From positions 1-64,000 of the forward strand of contig NZ_JAJITC010000010.1 of assembly GCF_020881035.1 (NCBI RefSeq): a stretch of DNA of 64,000 nt. Direction: 5' to 3'. This document shows positions 54,758 to 63,654 of the stretch, piece after piece. Made by a program: the position numbers and the translations under genes. The notes below the pieces were generated by a model that did not search any database, was not told the DNA's origin, and was given only the letters and a program-made list of their open reading frames with translations. Origin of the DNA: Paraburkholderia translucens (lineage in GTDB: Bacteria; Pseudomonadota; Gammaproteobacteria; Burkholderiales; Burkholderiaceae). Numbering within the stretch: position 1 is the first letter of the stretch; every line of letters starts with the position of its first letter.

Positions 54758-56560
54758 ATGAGCTACGTCGCGCCTCTCAAGGACATGTTGTTTGCAATCA
54801 CGGAACTGGCCGGAATCGACCGCCTGTCGGCCTTGCCCGGCTGTGAGGACGCGACCGCCGACACCGCCCGGGCCGTGCTCGAAGAGGCCGCGCGGCTGCA
54901 CGAGGGTGTACTTGCGCCGCTGAACTTAGACGGCGACCGCTGTCCGAGCACCTGGAAGGACGGCGCGGTGAGCGCCACGTCCGGTTTCAGGGAGGCGTTT
55001 CGTCAGTTCACCGAAGGCGGTTGGCAGGGTTTGCAACATCCGTCTGAGTACGGCGGTCAGGATCTGCCCAAACTGCTGTCGACGCCCTGCATCGAAATGC
55101 TCAATGCCGCCAACCTGTCGCTGGGACTGTGTCCGCTTCTGACCGACGGCGCAATCGAAGCGCTACTGACAGCGGGCAGCGAAGAGCAGAAGCAACGCTT
55201 CGTGCCGAAGCTGATCTCAGGCGAATGGACCGGCACGATGAACCTGACCGAACCGCAAGCCGGCTCCGATCTGGCGCTCGTGCGCACCCGCGCCGAGCCG
55301 CAGGGCGACGGTTCGTTCAAGCTGTTCGGCACGAAGATTTTCATTACGTGGGGCGAGCACGATATGACCGAAAACATCGTGCATCTCGTGCTCGCGCGCA
55401 CGCCGAACGCGCCCGAAGGCGTAAAGGGCATTTCGCTGTTTCTCGTGCCGAAGTTCCTCGTCAACGAGGACGGCTCGCTCGGCGAGCGCAACGACGTTCA
55501 TTGCGTGTCGATCGAGCATAAGCTCGGCATCAAGGCGAGCCCGACCGCGGTGCTGCAGTTCGGCGATCACGGCGGCGCGATCGGTCAGCTGATCGGCGAA
55601 GAAAACCGCGGTCTCGAGTACATGTTCATCATGATGAACGCCGCGCGCTTCGCGGTCGGGGTGCAGGGCGTGGCGATCTCGGATCGTGCGTACCAGAAGG
55701 CCGTCGCGTATGCGAAGGAGCGGGTGCAGAGCCGTCCCGTGGATGGTTCCGCGAAGCAGGCGGTGCCGATCATCCAGCACCCGGACGTCCGCCGCATGCT
55801 CTCGACGATGCGCGCGTTGACCGAAGGCGCTCGCGCGCTGGCGTATGTCGCGGCATCGCATTGCGACCTCGCGCATCGTCATCCGGACGATATGACGCGA
55901 GCGAAGCATCAGGCGATCTACGAATACCTGGTGCCGGTCGTGAAGGGCTGGAGCACGGAGCTGTCGCTGGAGGTGACGAGTCTCGGCGTGCAGGTGCACG
56001 GCGGCATGGGCTTCATCGAGGAAACCGGCGCTGCTCAGTACTACCGCGATGCGCGCATCCTGCCGATCTACGAAGGCACGACGGCGATCCAGGCGAACGA
56101 TCTCGTCGGCCGCAAGACCGTGCGCGACAACGGCGAAGTGGCCGTGATGCTGCTCACGCAGATCGACGCGACACTGAACGCGCTGCGATCGCACGCGTCG
56201 TATCGTACGAGCCCGACCTTTCAGGCGATGGTCCGGCATCTTTCCGCCGGCCGTGACGCCTTCTACAGCGCGGTGCGCTACGTTGTCGAGCGGGTCAAGA
56301 GCGATCCGAACGCGGTGTTCGCGGGCAGTGTCTCCTATCTGATGCTCGCGGGCACCGTGCTCGCGGGTTGGCAAACCGCACGATCGCTCGTGCTCGCAAC
56401 CGACAAGCGCGACGAAGATCCGGCCTTTTACGACGCCAAGATCGCGACGGCGCACACCTACGCAACCCAGGTGCTGCCTCGTGCAGTCGCGTTCGAAGCG
56501 GCGATTCGCGGCGCTCGCGATGGCGAAGGCGCGTTGGCGCTGCGCGAAGACCAGTTTTGA
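54758..56560 (+). CDS. Acyl-CoA dehydrogenase, long DmdC/AidB-like type
   Basis: A 600-residue flavoprotein, longer than standard 380-residue enzymes. It has MNLTEPQAGSDLALVRTRAE and FITWGEHDMTENIVHLVLAR for FAD and substrate, and the catalytic glutamate in ILPIYEGTTAIQANDLVGRK. A C-terminal extension resembles the AcdH_C domain of DmdC-type enzymes. The 3' end is followed by etfB, etfA, a MaoC hydratase and a PHA synthase on the same strand, so electrons probably pass to that ETF. Confidence 0.92.
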   Translation: MSYVAPLKDMLFAITELAGIDRLSALPGCEDATADTARAVLEEAARLHEGVLAPLNLDGDRCPSTWKDGAVSATSGFREAFRQFTEGGWQGLQHPSEYGGQDLPKLLSTPCIEMLNAANLSLGLCPLLTDGAIEALLTAGSEEQKQRFVPKLISGEWTGTMNLTEPQAGSDLALVRTRAEPQGDGSFKLFGTKIFITWGEHDMTENIVHLVLARTPNAPEGVKGISLFLVPKFLVNEDGSLGERNDVHCVSIEHKLGIKASPTAVLQFGDHGGAIGQLIGEENRGLEYMFIMMNAARFAVGVQGVAISDRAYQKAVAYAKERVQSRPVDGSAKQAVPIIQHPDVRRMLSTMRALTEGARALAYVAASHCDLAHRHPDDMTRAKHQAIYEYLVPVVKGWSTELSLEVTSLGVQVHGGMGFIEETGAAQYYRDARILPIYEGTTAIQANDLVGRKTVRDNGEVAVMLLTQIDATLNALRSHASYRTSPTFQAMVRHLSAGRDAFYSAVRYVVERVKSDPNAVFAGSVSYLMLAGTVLAGWQTARSLVLATDKRDEDPAFYDAKIATAHTYATQVLPRAVAFEAAIRGARDGEGALALREDQF

Positions 56561-56632
56561 TGTCATCAATCAACGTGACGTGTCATTCGAAACGATAGGG
56601 CCCGGCCTTATCGGTGTGGGAAGGAGAGTGTT

Positions 56633-57382
56633 GTGAGAGTTCTGGTAGCCGTGAAGCGGGTGGTCGACTACAACGTGAAGGTCCGTGTGAAGTCGGATAA
56701 CACGGGAGTCGATATCGCCAACGTGAAGATGTCGATGAACCCGTTCGATGAAATCGCGGTGGAAGAAGCCGTGCGTCTGAAGGAAGCGGGCGTCGCGACC
56801 GAAGTGATCGCCGTGTCGGCCGGTGTGACGCAGGCGCAGGAAACGCTGCGCACCGCGCTCGCGATCGGTGCGGATCGCGCGATCCTGGTCGAATCGAACG
56901 AAGACCTGCAGCCGCTCGCAGTCGCCAAGCTGCTCAAGGCGCTCGTCGAGAAGGAACAGCCTTCGCTCGTCATTCTGGGCAAGCAGGCGATCGACGACGA
57001 CTCCAACCAGACCGGCCAGATGCTGGCTGCGCTGGCCGGCTTGCCGCAGGCCACCTTTGCCTCGAAAGTGGTGGTAGCCGATGGCAAGGCGACCGTCTCG
57101 CGTGAAGTGGACGGCGGCGCGGAAACGCTGTCGCTGACGCTGCCCGCGGTGGTGACGACCGATCTGCGCCTGAACGAGCCGCGGTACGTGACGCTGCCCA
57201 ACATCATGAAGGCGAAGAAGAAGCCGCTGGAAACTGTGAAGCCCGAAGATCTCGGCGTCGATGTCACGCCGCGTCTGAAGACGCTGAAGGTCGCCGAGCC
57301 GCCCAAGCGCTCCGCCGGTGTGAAGGTGCCGGACGTGAAGACGCTGGTCGAGAAGCTGAAGACCGAAGCCAAGGTGCTGTGA
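56633..57382 (+). CDS. etfB: Electron transfer flavoprotein beta subunit
   Basis: A 249-residue EtfB with VAVKRVVDYNVKVRVKSDNT at the start, MNPFDEIAVEEAVRLKEAG and ILGKQAIDDDSNQTGQMLAA. GTG start at 56633, with AAGGAG about seven bases upstream. The partner etfA starts 14 bases downstream. It takes electrons from acyl-CoA dehydrogenases to ETF-quinone oxidoreductase. No unusual features. Confidence 0.95.
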   Translation: MRVLVAVKRVVDYNVKVRVKSDNTGVDIANVKMSMNPFDEIAVEEAVRLKEAGVATEVIAVSAGVTQAQETLRTALAIGADRAILVESNEDLQPLAVAKLLKALVEKEQPSLVILGKQAIDDDSNQTGQMLAALAGLPQATFASKVVVADGKATVSREVDGGAETLSLTLPAVVTTDLRLNEPRYVTLPNIMKAKKKPLETVKPEDLGVDVTPRLKTLKVAEPPKRSAGVKVPDVKTLVEKLKTEAKVL

Positions 57383-57395
57383 GGAGACGCAAGAA

Positions 57396-58358
57396 ATGAC
57401 GAACCTGGTAATTGCAGAATTCGACGCCCCGAAGGAAGCCCCCTTGGGGGGCAATGCGTCGATCAAGGCCGCGACGCTGAACACGATCGCAGCGGCACAG
57501 AAAATCGGCGGTGACATTCACGTGCTGGTCGCGGGCCACAATGCGCAGGCCGCAGCCGAGGCGGCCGCGAAGATCGCGGGCGTGAGCAAGGTACTGCTGG
57601 CCGACGCGCCGCAACTGGCAGAGGGCCTTGCGGAAAACGTCGAAGCCACGGTGCTGGGCATCGCTCAGCACTACACGCACATCCTCGCCCCGGCCACCGC
57701 CTACGGCAAGAACATCGCGCCGCGCATTGCCGCGAAGCTCGACGTCGCGCAGATCAGCGACATCACCGCAGTCGATAGCGCCGACACGTTCGAGCGTCCG
57801 ATCTACGCGGGCAACGCGATCGCGACGGTGCAATCGGCTGACCCGGTCAAGGTCATCACGGTGCGCTCGACCGGTTTCGACGCGGTCGCGGCCGAGGGCG
57901 GCAGCGCGGCGGTGGAGAAGATCGAAGCGGCCGCCGACGCCGGCATCTCGCAGTTCGTGAGCCGCGAAGTCACGAAGCTCGACCGTCCGGAACTCACGAG
58001 CGCGAAGATCATCGTCTCAGGTGGCCGGGGTCTCGGCAACGGCGAGAACTACGCGAAGATTCTGGAGCCGCTCGCCGACAAGCTCGGCGCGGCGCTGGGC
58101 GCCTCGCGCGCGGCGGTCGACGCGGGCTTCGTGCCGAATGACTATCAGGTCGGCCAGACCGGCAAGATCGTCGCGCCGCAACTGTACGTGGCAGTGGGCA
58201 TCTCGGGCGCGATCCAGCACCTGGCGGGCATGAAGGACTCGAAGGTCATCGTCGCGATCAACAAGGACGAGGAAGCGCCGATTTTCAGCGTGGCGGATTA
58301 TGGTCTGGTCGGTGATCTCTTCACCGTCGTGCCGGAACTCGAGCAGGCTCTGCGCTAA
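57396..58358 (+). CDS. etfA: Electron transfer flavoprotein alpha subunit
   Basis: A 320-residue EtfA. The C-terminal FAD domain has IIVSGGRGLGNGENYAKILE then PLADKLGAALGASRAAVDAG, and the FAD loop QVGQTGKIVAPQLYVAVGIS is conserved, ending with NKDEEAPIFSVADYGLVGDL. Pairs with etfB directly upstream; both probably serve the acyl-CoA dehydrogenase at 54758. Confidence 0.95.
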   Translation: MTNLVIAEFDAPKEAPLGGNASIKAATLNTIAAAQKIGGDIHVLVAGHNAQAAAEAAAKIAGVSKVLLADAPQLAEGLAENVEATVLGIAQHYTHILAPATAYGKNIAPRIAAKLDVAQISDITAVDSADTFERPIYAGNAIATVQSADPVKVITVRSTGFDAVAAEGGSAAVEKIEAAADAGISQFVSREVTKLDRPELTSAKIIVSGGRGLGNGENYAKILEPLADKLGAALGASRAAVDAGFVPNDYQVGQTGKIVAPQLYVAVGISGAIQHLAGMKDSKVIVAINKDEEAPIFSVADYGLVGDLFTVVPELEQALR

Positions 58359-58441
58359 CCGCATCCGGCGCTTCGCGCCCGTCCCAACACGCAGTACGCA
58401 CCGAGCAAAGGGCCAATGCCCGCCAAGCAAGCGGAATAATC

Positions 58442-58912
58442 ATGAATGAGCTTAACGGATACGATTTCGAAGACCTGCGACCAGGCATGAGCGCCCACTT
58501 CGCCAAGACCATCACGGAGGCGGACATCGTGCTTTTCGCGGGCGCGTCGGGAGACATCAACGCGGTTCACATCAACGAGCAGTTCGCGCAAACGACAGCT
58601 TTCAAAGGGCGCGTCGCTCACGGGATGCTGAGCGCGAGCATCATTTCCGCGGCCATCGCGGGGCGGCTGCCCGGCCCGGGCACGATCTACCTCGGCCAGA
58701 ACCTGCGCTTCAAGGCGCCGGTTCGACCCGGCGACACCGTTCGGGCCGAAGTAACCGTCAAGGAACTGATTCGCGACAAGCGCCGCGTCGTCCTGTCCAC
58801 CGTTTGCACGGTCAGCGGCAGGGTGGTGATAGAGGGCGACGCCCTGGTCCTGCCGACATCGTGCCGCGATCGTGCCGATGCAGACGCGGTTTGCGCCGTC
58901 AGCAACGCATGA
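58442..58912 (+). CDS. MaoC family (R)-specific enoyl-CoA hydratase
   Basis: A 156-residue single-hotdog MaoC/PhaJ-like protein. The hydratase-2 catalytic motif is present as ASGDINAVHINEQFA (D38 and H43), followed by FKGRVAHGMLSASIISAAIA. PhaJ enzymes make (R)-3-hydroxyacyl-CoA from enoyl-CoA for PHA synthase. The PHA synthase gene starts 16 bases downstream, which supports that role. Confidence 0.9.
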   Translation: MNELNGYDFEDLRPGMSAHFAKTITEADIVLFAGASGDINAVHINEQFAQTTAFKGRVAHGMLSASIISAAIAGRLPGPGTIYLGQNLRFKAPVRPGDTVRAEVTVKELIRDKRRVVLSTVCTVSGRVVIEGDALVLPTSCRDRADADAVCAVSNA

Positions 58913-58927
58913 CAGCGAGTCCCCGCC

Positions 58928-60526
58928 ATGAGAATGCCATTCAACATCCCACAGGCGAGCGCCCACTACCTGCACCAGCACGCGCAACTGTGGGGCGACA
59001 CGGTAGCCGGATTGATCTGCGCGCGGACGGCGTTGAAGCCGGTCGCCGAGCCCGAGCACGGAGACCGGCGGTTTCACGCCGATGACTGGTCCAGCAACGG
59101 CTGGTACAGCCTTCTGAAGCAGAGCTATCTGATCAATGCACGGGCGCTCGCAGAGCTCGTCGAGGCAAGCACGCTCGATGAAAAGTACAAGCACAGGCTG
59201 CGCTTTTTCACGCGTCAGTTCATCGACTTCGCCAGCCCCGCGAACTTCGCCGCGACGAATCCCGAGGTTGTCCGCACAGCGGTGGAATCGGGCGGATCGA
59301 GTCTGCTCACGGGCTTGACGCATCTGCTCGACGATCTGGGCAACGGTTCGATCTCGATCACCGATCGAAGCGCGTTCGAAGTGGGCAAAAGCGTCGCCAC
59401 ATCGAGCGGCGCGGTGGTGTATGAAAACGATCTGTTCCAGTTGATTCAGTACGCGCCGCTGACGCCTAAGGTCGCGGCACGGCCGCTCGTGATCGTTCCT
59501 CCGTGCATCAACAAGTTCTACATCCTGGATCTTCAGCCGGAGAATTCCTTCGTGCGCTTCGCCTGCGAGCAGGGGCTGACGGTGTTCGTCGTGTCCTGGC
59601 GCAATCCGCAGCAGGACATGGCGGATACCACATGGGACGCCTATCTCGAGGATGGCGTGATGCAGGCACTCAGCGTCGCACGTGCCATCAGCCGGGCCGA
59701 CAAGGTCAACGCATTGGGCTGGTGCGTGGGCGGCACACTGCTTTCGTCGGCGCTTGCGATCATGCGTGCAAACGGCGACGACTCCGTCGCGAGCCTGACG
59801 CTGCTCACGGCGTTGCTCGACTTCAGCGAACCGGGCGATCTCGGCGTGTTCATCGACGAGCAGGGCGTGCAGATGCGCGAGCATACGATCGGTCGCGGCG
59901 GCCTGTATCCCGGGCGCGAACTCGGCTTCGTCTTCCAAGCGCTACGCGCCAACGATCTGATCTGGCCGTACGTCGTGAACAACTACCTGAAAGGCCAAAC
60001 CCCGGCCGCGTTCGACCTGCTGTACTGGAACGCGGACACGACCAATCTGCCCGGCCCGATGTACAGCTTCTATCTGCGCAACATGTACCTCGACAACAGT
60101 CTGCGCGTGCCGAACAAACTGACGTTCTGCGGTACGCCCGTCGATCTCGGCAACATCGATATGCCGAGCTACCTGATGGCGGCCGAGGAAGACCACATCG
60201 TGCCGTGGCGATCCGCCTATCGATCGACGCAGTTACTGGGCGGCCAAACCGAATTCGTGCTGGGGGCGAGCGGCCATATCGCGGGGGTGATCAATCCGGC
60301 GTCGAAGAACAAACGCAGCTATTGGACCAACGAGAGTTGCGACGAAAATGCCGACGACTGGCGCGCAACGGCGGTAGAGCGGCGCGGCAGCTGGTGGAAT
60401 CACTGGATCGGCTGGGTGAGGAAACATTCGGGTGAGCAGGTCGAGGCGCGCACGACGCTCGGCAACAGGAAGTACAAGGTGATCGAGAGCGCACCGGGCC
60501 GGTATGTGAAGCTTCGCGCCGAATGA
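58928..60526 (+). CDS. phaC: Polyhydroxyalkanoate synthase (class I-like)
   Basis: A 532-residue PHA synthase. The lipase-like box with the catalytic Cys is GWCVGG (C266), the Asp is in AAEEDHIVPWRSAYRS and the His in GASGHIAGVINPASKNKRSY. It polymerises (R)-3-hydroxyacyl-CoA into PHA. It is shorter than the usual 580-620-residue class I enzymes at its N-terminus. A MaoC/PhaJ-type gene directly upstream and the acyl-CoA dehydrogenase/ETF genes before it suggest it uses beta-oxidation intermediates. Classic phaA/phaB genes are not adjacent. Confidence 0.9.
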   Translation: MRMPFNIPQASAHYLHQHAQLWGDTVAGLICARTALKPVAEPEHGDRRFHADDWSSNGWYSLLKQSYLINARALAELVEASTLDEKYKHRLRFFTRQFIDFASPANFAATNPEVVRTAVESGGSSLLTGLTHLLDDLGNGSISITDRSAFEVGKSVATSSGAVVYENDLFQLIQYAPLTPKVAARPLVIVPPCINKFYILDLQPENSFVRFACEQGLTVFVVSWRNPQQDMADTTWDAYLEDGVMQALSVARAISRADKVNALGWCVGGTLLSSALAIMRANGDDSVASLTLLTALLDFSEPGDLGVFIDEQGVQMREHTIGRGGLYPGRELGFVFQALRANDLIWPYVVNNYLKGQTPAAFDLLYWNADTTNLPGPMYSFYLRNMYLDNSLRVPNKLTFCGTPVDLGNIDMPSYLMAAEEDHIVPWRSAYRSTQLLGGQTEFVLGASGHIAGVINPASKNKRSYWTNESCDENADDWRATAVERRGSWWNHWIGWVRKHSGEQVEARTTLGNRKYKVIESAPGRYVKLRAE

Positions 60527-60650
60527 GAGGGCGACGTATGCGCATGGCGTGTCAAAAGAGAATTGCCCAACGCCGTGCAGCGTCGCCGCGCAGCAGTACA
60601 CGCAGCGCTTCCCCCAACTATTGCTTGACCGTGTCCCTTTCCCTTTTTCT

Positions 60651-61016
60651 CTAAACCTTGTAGGGCACTCGCACGCCCGGTTCATCCGCTGGAAAATCCT
60701 TCGTATTGCGAGAAACCAGGAGCAGCGAATTAACTTGTGCGGATGCCCAAACTATCGCATCAGGCAATCTGATTCGTCTTTGCTTGCGAATCTCCACTGC
60801 GCGATTTGCGATGGCACTGTCCAACACGATGAGTTCAAAGGAACCGAGCCATGCACGAATCGTCGCTTCATCTTCCGCCGTCGTGCCGACAAGAACTTCC
60901 ATCCAGGTAATTGTGCTGATCGCTCCATACTCGTAGCGCGAGAGTTCTTTCTTCGCTGCGGTGACACCGCTGAGGTAGTCGATCAATATGTTCGTATCGA
61001 AAAGTGCTCTTACCAT
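60651..61016 (-). CDS. VapC-type PIN-domain toxin
   Basis: A 121-residue PIN ribonuclease. Acidic site residues are D7 (LFDTNIL), E40 (TWMEVL), D86 (LPDAIVWA) and the RNTKDF motif around 103-108. Its start overlaps the antitoxin stop by 7 bases, the usual coupled arrangement of type II toxin-antitoxin operons. Targets of this PIN are unknown. Confidence 0.9.
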   Translation of the reverse strand: MVRALFDTNILIDYLSGVTAAKKELSRYEYGAISTITWMEVLVGTTAEDEATIRAWLGSFELIVLDSAIANRAVEIRKQRRIRLPDAIVWASAQVNSLLLVSRNTKDFPADEPGVRVPYKV

Positions 61017-61228
61017 TCCGAGCGAAGCTCCTGCTGATATTCAAGGCCGTCTATTTTCCTGTTCTTCCACAGCCCGAAAACTTCAGCTCCGCGCGCTTGC
61101 TTGTGATTCGCGATATACGCCTCGATCGCGTCACGGATCACAGCGGCACGGGGGCGGTGCTCCATCTCCACGAGCACCGCCAACTCTTCGATCTGCGCAT
61201 CGGGCAAATCAATCAAAATCCGACTCAT
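61010..61228 (-). CDS. Ribbon-helix-helix antitoxin (VapB-like)
   Basis: A 72-residue protein. The RHH DNA-binding part is SRILIDLPDAQIEELAVLVE with RPRAAVIRDAIEAYI. The C-terminal part (EVFGLWKNRKIDGLEYQQEL) neutralises the toxin. GGAGG precedes ATG 61228. It is expected to repress its own operon through the repeats just upstream. Confidence 0.88.
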   Translation of the reverse strand: MSRILIDLPDAQIEELAVLVEMEHRPRAAVIRDAIEAYIANHKQARGAEVFGLWKNRKIDGLEYQQELRSEW

Positions 61229-61243
61229 TACCGCCTCCGTGTC

Positions 61244-61266
61244 ATGATATACATATCATATATCAT
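61244..61266. promoter_or_regulatory. Operator of the vapBC-like operon
   Basis: Perfect inverted repeat ATGATAT-AC-ATATCAT (61244-61259), followed by another ATATCAT copy (61260-61266). It is AT-rich and lies 16 bases upstream of the antitoxin start, as expected for an RHH operator over the promoter. Confidence 0.75.
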
Positions 61267-61323
61267 ATGCGCCAGCTATGCAAAAGTTGACGGGCTTCGC
61301 AGATGGCTTCAAGTGCGCCCCCA

Positions 61324-62325
61324 TCATTTCGAATGGCTCGCCCGCCAGTCACGCGGCGTCATATGGAATCGCGACACGAACCAGTTCGTGAACGATCCCT
61401 GTTGCGCGTAGCCGAGAAGCGCCGAGACCCGTCCGATCGGATAGGTGGGGTTGCTCATGTAGCGCACGGCGAGTTCTTCGCGTACGTGCTCCACCTGATC
61501 CGAAAAGCTGGTGCCGGCCGAATTCAACTGGCGTTGCATGGTGCGCACGCTCAGGTGCAGATGACGCGCCACCAGTTCCGCGTTGGCCTGTTCGAGCGGC
61601 AGCAGCAGGTAGATCGCCTTGCGCACTTCCAGCGCGGCCGATTCCGCCGCGCTCGCGTTCAGCGGAGTGGCGAGACTCTCCGCATAGCGCACGAGTTCAG
61701 GGTCGGCTAGCGGATTCGGGTAGTCGAGATCGGCGCTCGCGCAGACGAAGCCGTTGAAGTCGCTGCCGAACTCCAGCGGACAATTGAAAAAGTGCCGGTG
61801 AAACGTCAGGTCCGCAGGCGCCGCGTGAGTGAAGTGGACTTCGCGCGGTTTCCAGAACTTGCCGAGCAGCGCGCTGGAGTGTCTCGCGAGAACACCGAGC
61901 GCCAGTTCGATGGCCTGCCTCGTGGGTGTACCCGGTTCGACGACGAGTTCTTCACGAATGGTGACCGTCTTGTCAGCATCCTCGACGTGGACCGCCAGTG
62001 CTTCATTCAGCAGATGACGGTATTCGGCTGCGGCCAGCAGCACTTCACGCAGCGTCCGTTTGTGCGCGAGCAGGACATTGACCACACCGCTGCCGAACGT
62101 CTGCCGCGTTTCCGCCATTTGCAGCGCGAAGGTTGGGCACGACGCCTTGCTGGCCGTCATTTCCAGTAGCCGACAGCAGGCGGCAGCCGGTACGCGATCG
62201 CCCGGATTCGCGAGCGCAGCGGGATCGACGCCGGCCTCTCTGGCGAGCTCGACCGGATTCAGTCCAAGCCGTCGCGTCACTTCGAAATAGCCACTCATGG
62301 CTACCGACGTCAACATCGTTTCCAT
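61324..62325 (-). CDS. AraC family transcriptional regulator (Arabinose_bd type)
   Basis: A 333-residue AraC regulator of the OruR/ArgR-like group. It starts SVAMSGYFEVTRRLGLNPVE, has the sensor block PADLTFHRHFFNCPLEFGSD then FNGFVC, and the double HTH LVARHLHLSVRTMQRQLNSA and VSALLGYAQQGSFTNWFVSR ending TPRDWR. It is divergent from the BKACE gene across a 240-base gap and probably activates it in response to a substrate. Confidence 0.9.
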   Translation of the reverse strand: METMLTSVAMSGYFEVTRRLGLNPVELAREAGVDPAALANPGDRVPAAACCRLLEMTASKASCPTFALQMAETRQTFGSGVVNVLLAHKRTLREVLLAAAEYRHLLNEALAVHVEDADKTVTIREELVVEPGTPTRQAIELALGVLARHSSALLGKFWKPREVHFTHAAPADLTFHRHFFNCPLEFGSDFNGFVCASADLDYPNPLADPELVRYAESLATPLNASAAESAALEVRKAIYLLLPLEQANAELVARHLHLSVRTMQRQLNSAGTSFSDQVEHVREELAVRYMSNPTYPIGRVSALLGYAQQGSFTNWFVSRFHMTPRDWRASHSK

Positions 62326-62565
62326 CGTAGTTTCTCCGGACGATTCGCCCGCGGGGCAATTTTCAGGTCATTAAACGCTTGCTTCGCGCAATGATCGGTG
62401 TTAACGCGCAGTGGCACGAATGGCTAAAAGCATGGCGCCCAATCATAAAAGTGTACTGCGTGATTGCCGTATCTTTTGCCCATGACGTTAGAAATGTTCC
62501 AGCAAATTTCCCCGCGGCTTGGCGAGATCGGAACAGCGTCACCCCAAACTCGATGGAGGCAGACA

Positions 62566-63621
62566 ATGCAGTTTCTCGACGATTCGTTGCACCCGGAGAA
62601 TCAGGACAAGGTAGTCATCACCACCGCGCCGTACGGCCCGGAATGGATGCCCGAGGATTTCCCGGAAGACATCCCCGTGACAATGGACGAGCAGATCCAG
62701 AAGGCGGTCGATTGCTACAACGCCGGCGCCACCGTGCTGCACCTGCACGTGCGCGAACTCGACGGCAAGGGCTCGAAGCGCCTGTCGAAGTTCAATGAAC
62801 TGATCGCGGGTGTGCGTGCCGCCGTGCCCGACATGATCATCCAGGTGGGCGGCTCGATTTCGTTCGCACCGGAAGACGATGGGCAGGCCGCGAAGTGGCT
62901 GTCCGACGACACGCGCCATATGCTGGCCGATCTCGAACCGAAGCCCGATCAGGTGACGGTCGCGATCAACACCACGCAGATGAACATCATGGAGTTGCTC
63001 TATCCGGAGTATCTCGCAGGCACCTCGCTTTCGAACCCTGCGTTCATGGCCGCCTATAGTGAAATGACGGTTCCGGCTGGCCCCGCGTGGGTCGAGGAGC
63101 ACCTGCGCCGCCTGCAGGCTTCGGGCATCCAGCCGCACTTCCAGCTCACAGGCATTCATGCGCTCGAAACGCTCGAGCGCCTCGTGCGCAAGGGCGTCTA
63201 CAAGGGCCCCCTGAATCTCACGTGGATCGGCATCGGTGGCGGCTTCGACGGCCCGAATCCGTTCAATTTCTTCAACTTCGTGCATCGCGCGCCGGATGGC
63301 TGCACGCTCACCGCCGAGTCTCTGCTGAAGAATGTGCTGCCGTTCAACATGATGGCGATGTCGATGGGCCTGCATCCGCGCTGCGGCATCGAGGACACGA
63401 TCATCGACCAGCACGGTAAGCGCTTCACGTCGGTGCAGCAGATCGAGCAGTGCGTGCGCGTCGCGCGTGAACTGGGGCGTGAAATTGCCACCGGCAAGGA
63501 AGCGCGCGAGATCTATCGTATTGGTGTGCAGTACGAGACGATCGACGAGACGCTTCTCGCCAACGATATGGCGCCGAACCGCCAGGCCGGCGTCAGGAAC
63601 GTGCCGCTGCGGGCGGCGTGA
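62566..63621 (+). CDS. BKACE (3-keto-5-aminohexanoate cleavage enzyme) family protein
   Basis: A 351-residue BKACE. It starts KVVITTAPYGPEWMPEDFPE, then GATVLHLHVRELDGKGSKRL (metal-binding His pair), with LTWIGIGGGFDGPNPFNFFN and a conserved metal-binding MGLHPRCGIEDT segment. BKACE enzymes cleave beta-keto acids with acetyl-CoA; substrates include 3-keto-5-aminohexanoate, dehydrocarnitine and others. GGAGG precedes ATG 62566. Followed by an MFS transporter after 33 bases. Confidence 0.9.
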   Translation: MQFLDDSLHPENQDKVVITTAPYGPEWMPEDFPEDIPVTMDEQIQKAVDCYNAGATVLHLHVRELDGKGSKRLSKFNELIAGVRAAVPDMIIQVGGSISFAPEDDGQAAKWLSDDTRHMLADLEPKPDQVTVAINTTQMNIMELLYPEYLAGTSLSNPAFMAAYSEMTVPAGPAWVEEHLRRLQASGIQPHFQLTGIHALETLERLVRKGVYKGPLNLTWIGIGGGFDGPNPFNFFNFVHRAPDGCTLTAESLLKNVLPFNMMAMSMGLHPRCGIEDTIIDQHGKRFTSVQQIEQCVRVARELGREIATGKEAREIYRIGVQYETIDETLLANDMAPNRQAGVRNVPLRAA

Positions 63622-63654
63622 GCGCCGAAAATCAGCCTCGAAGGAGACGGAACC

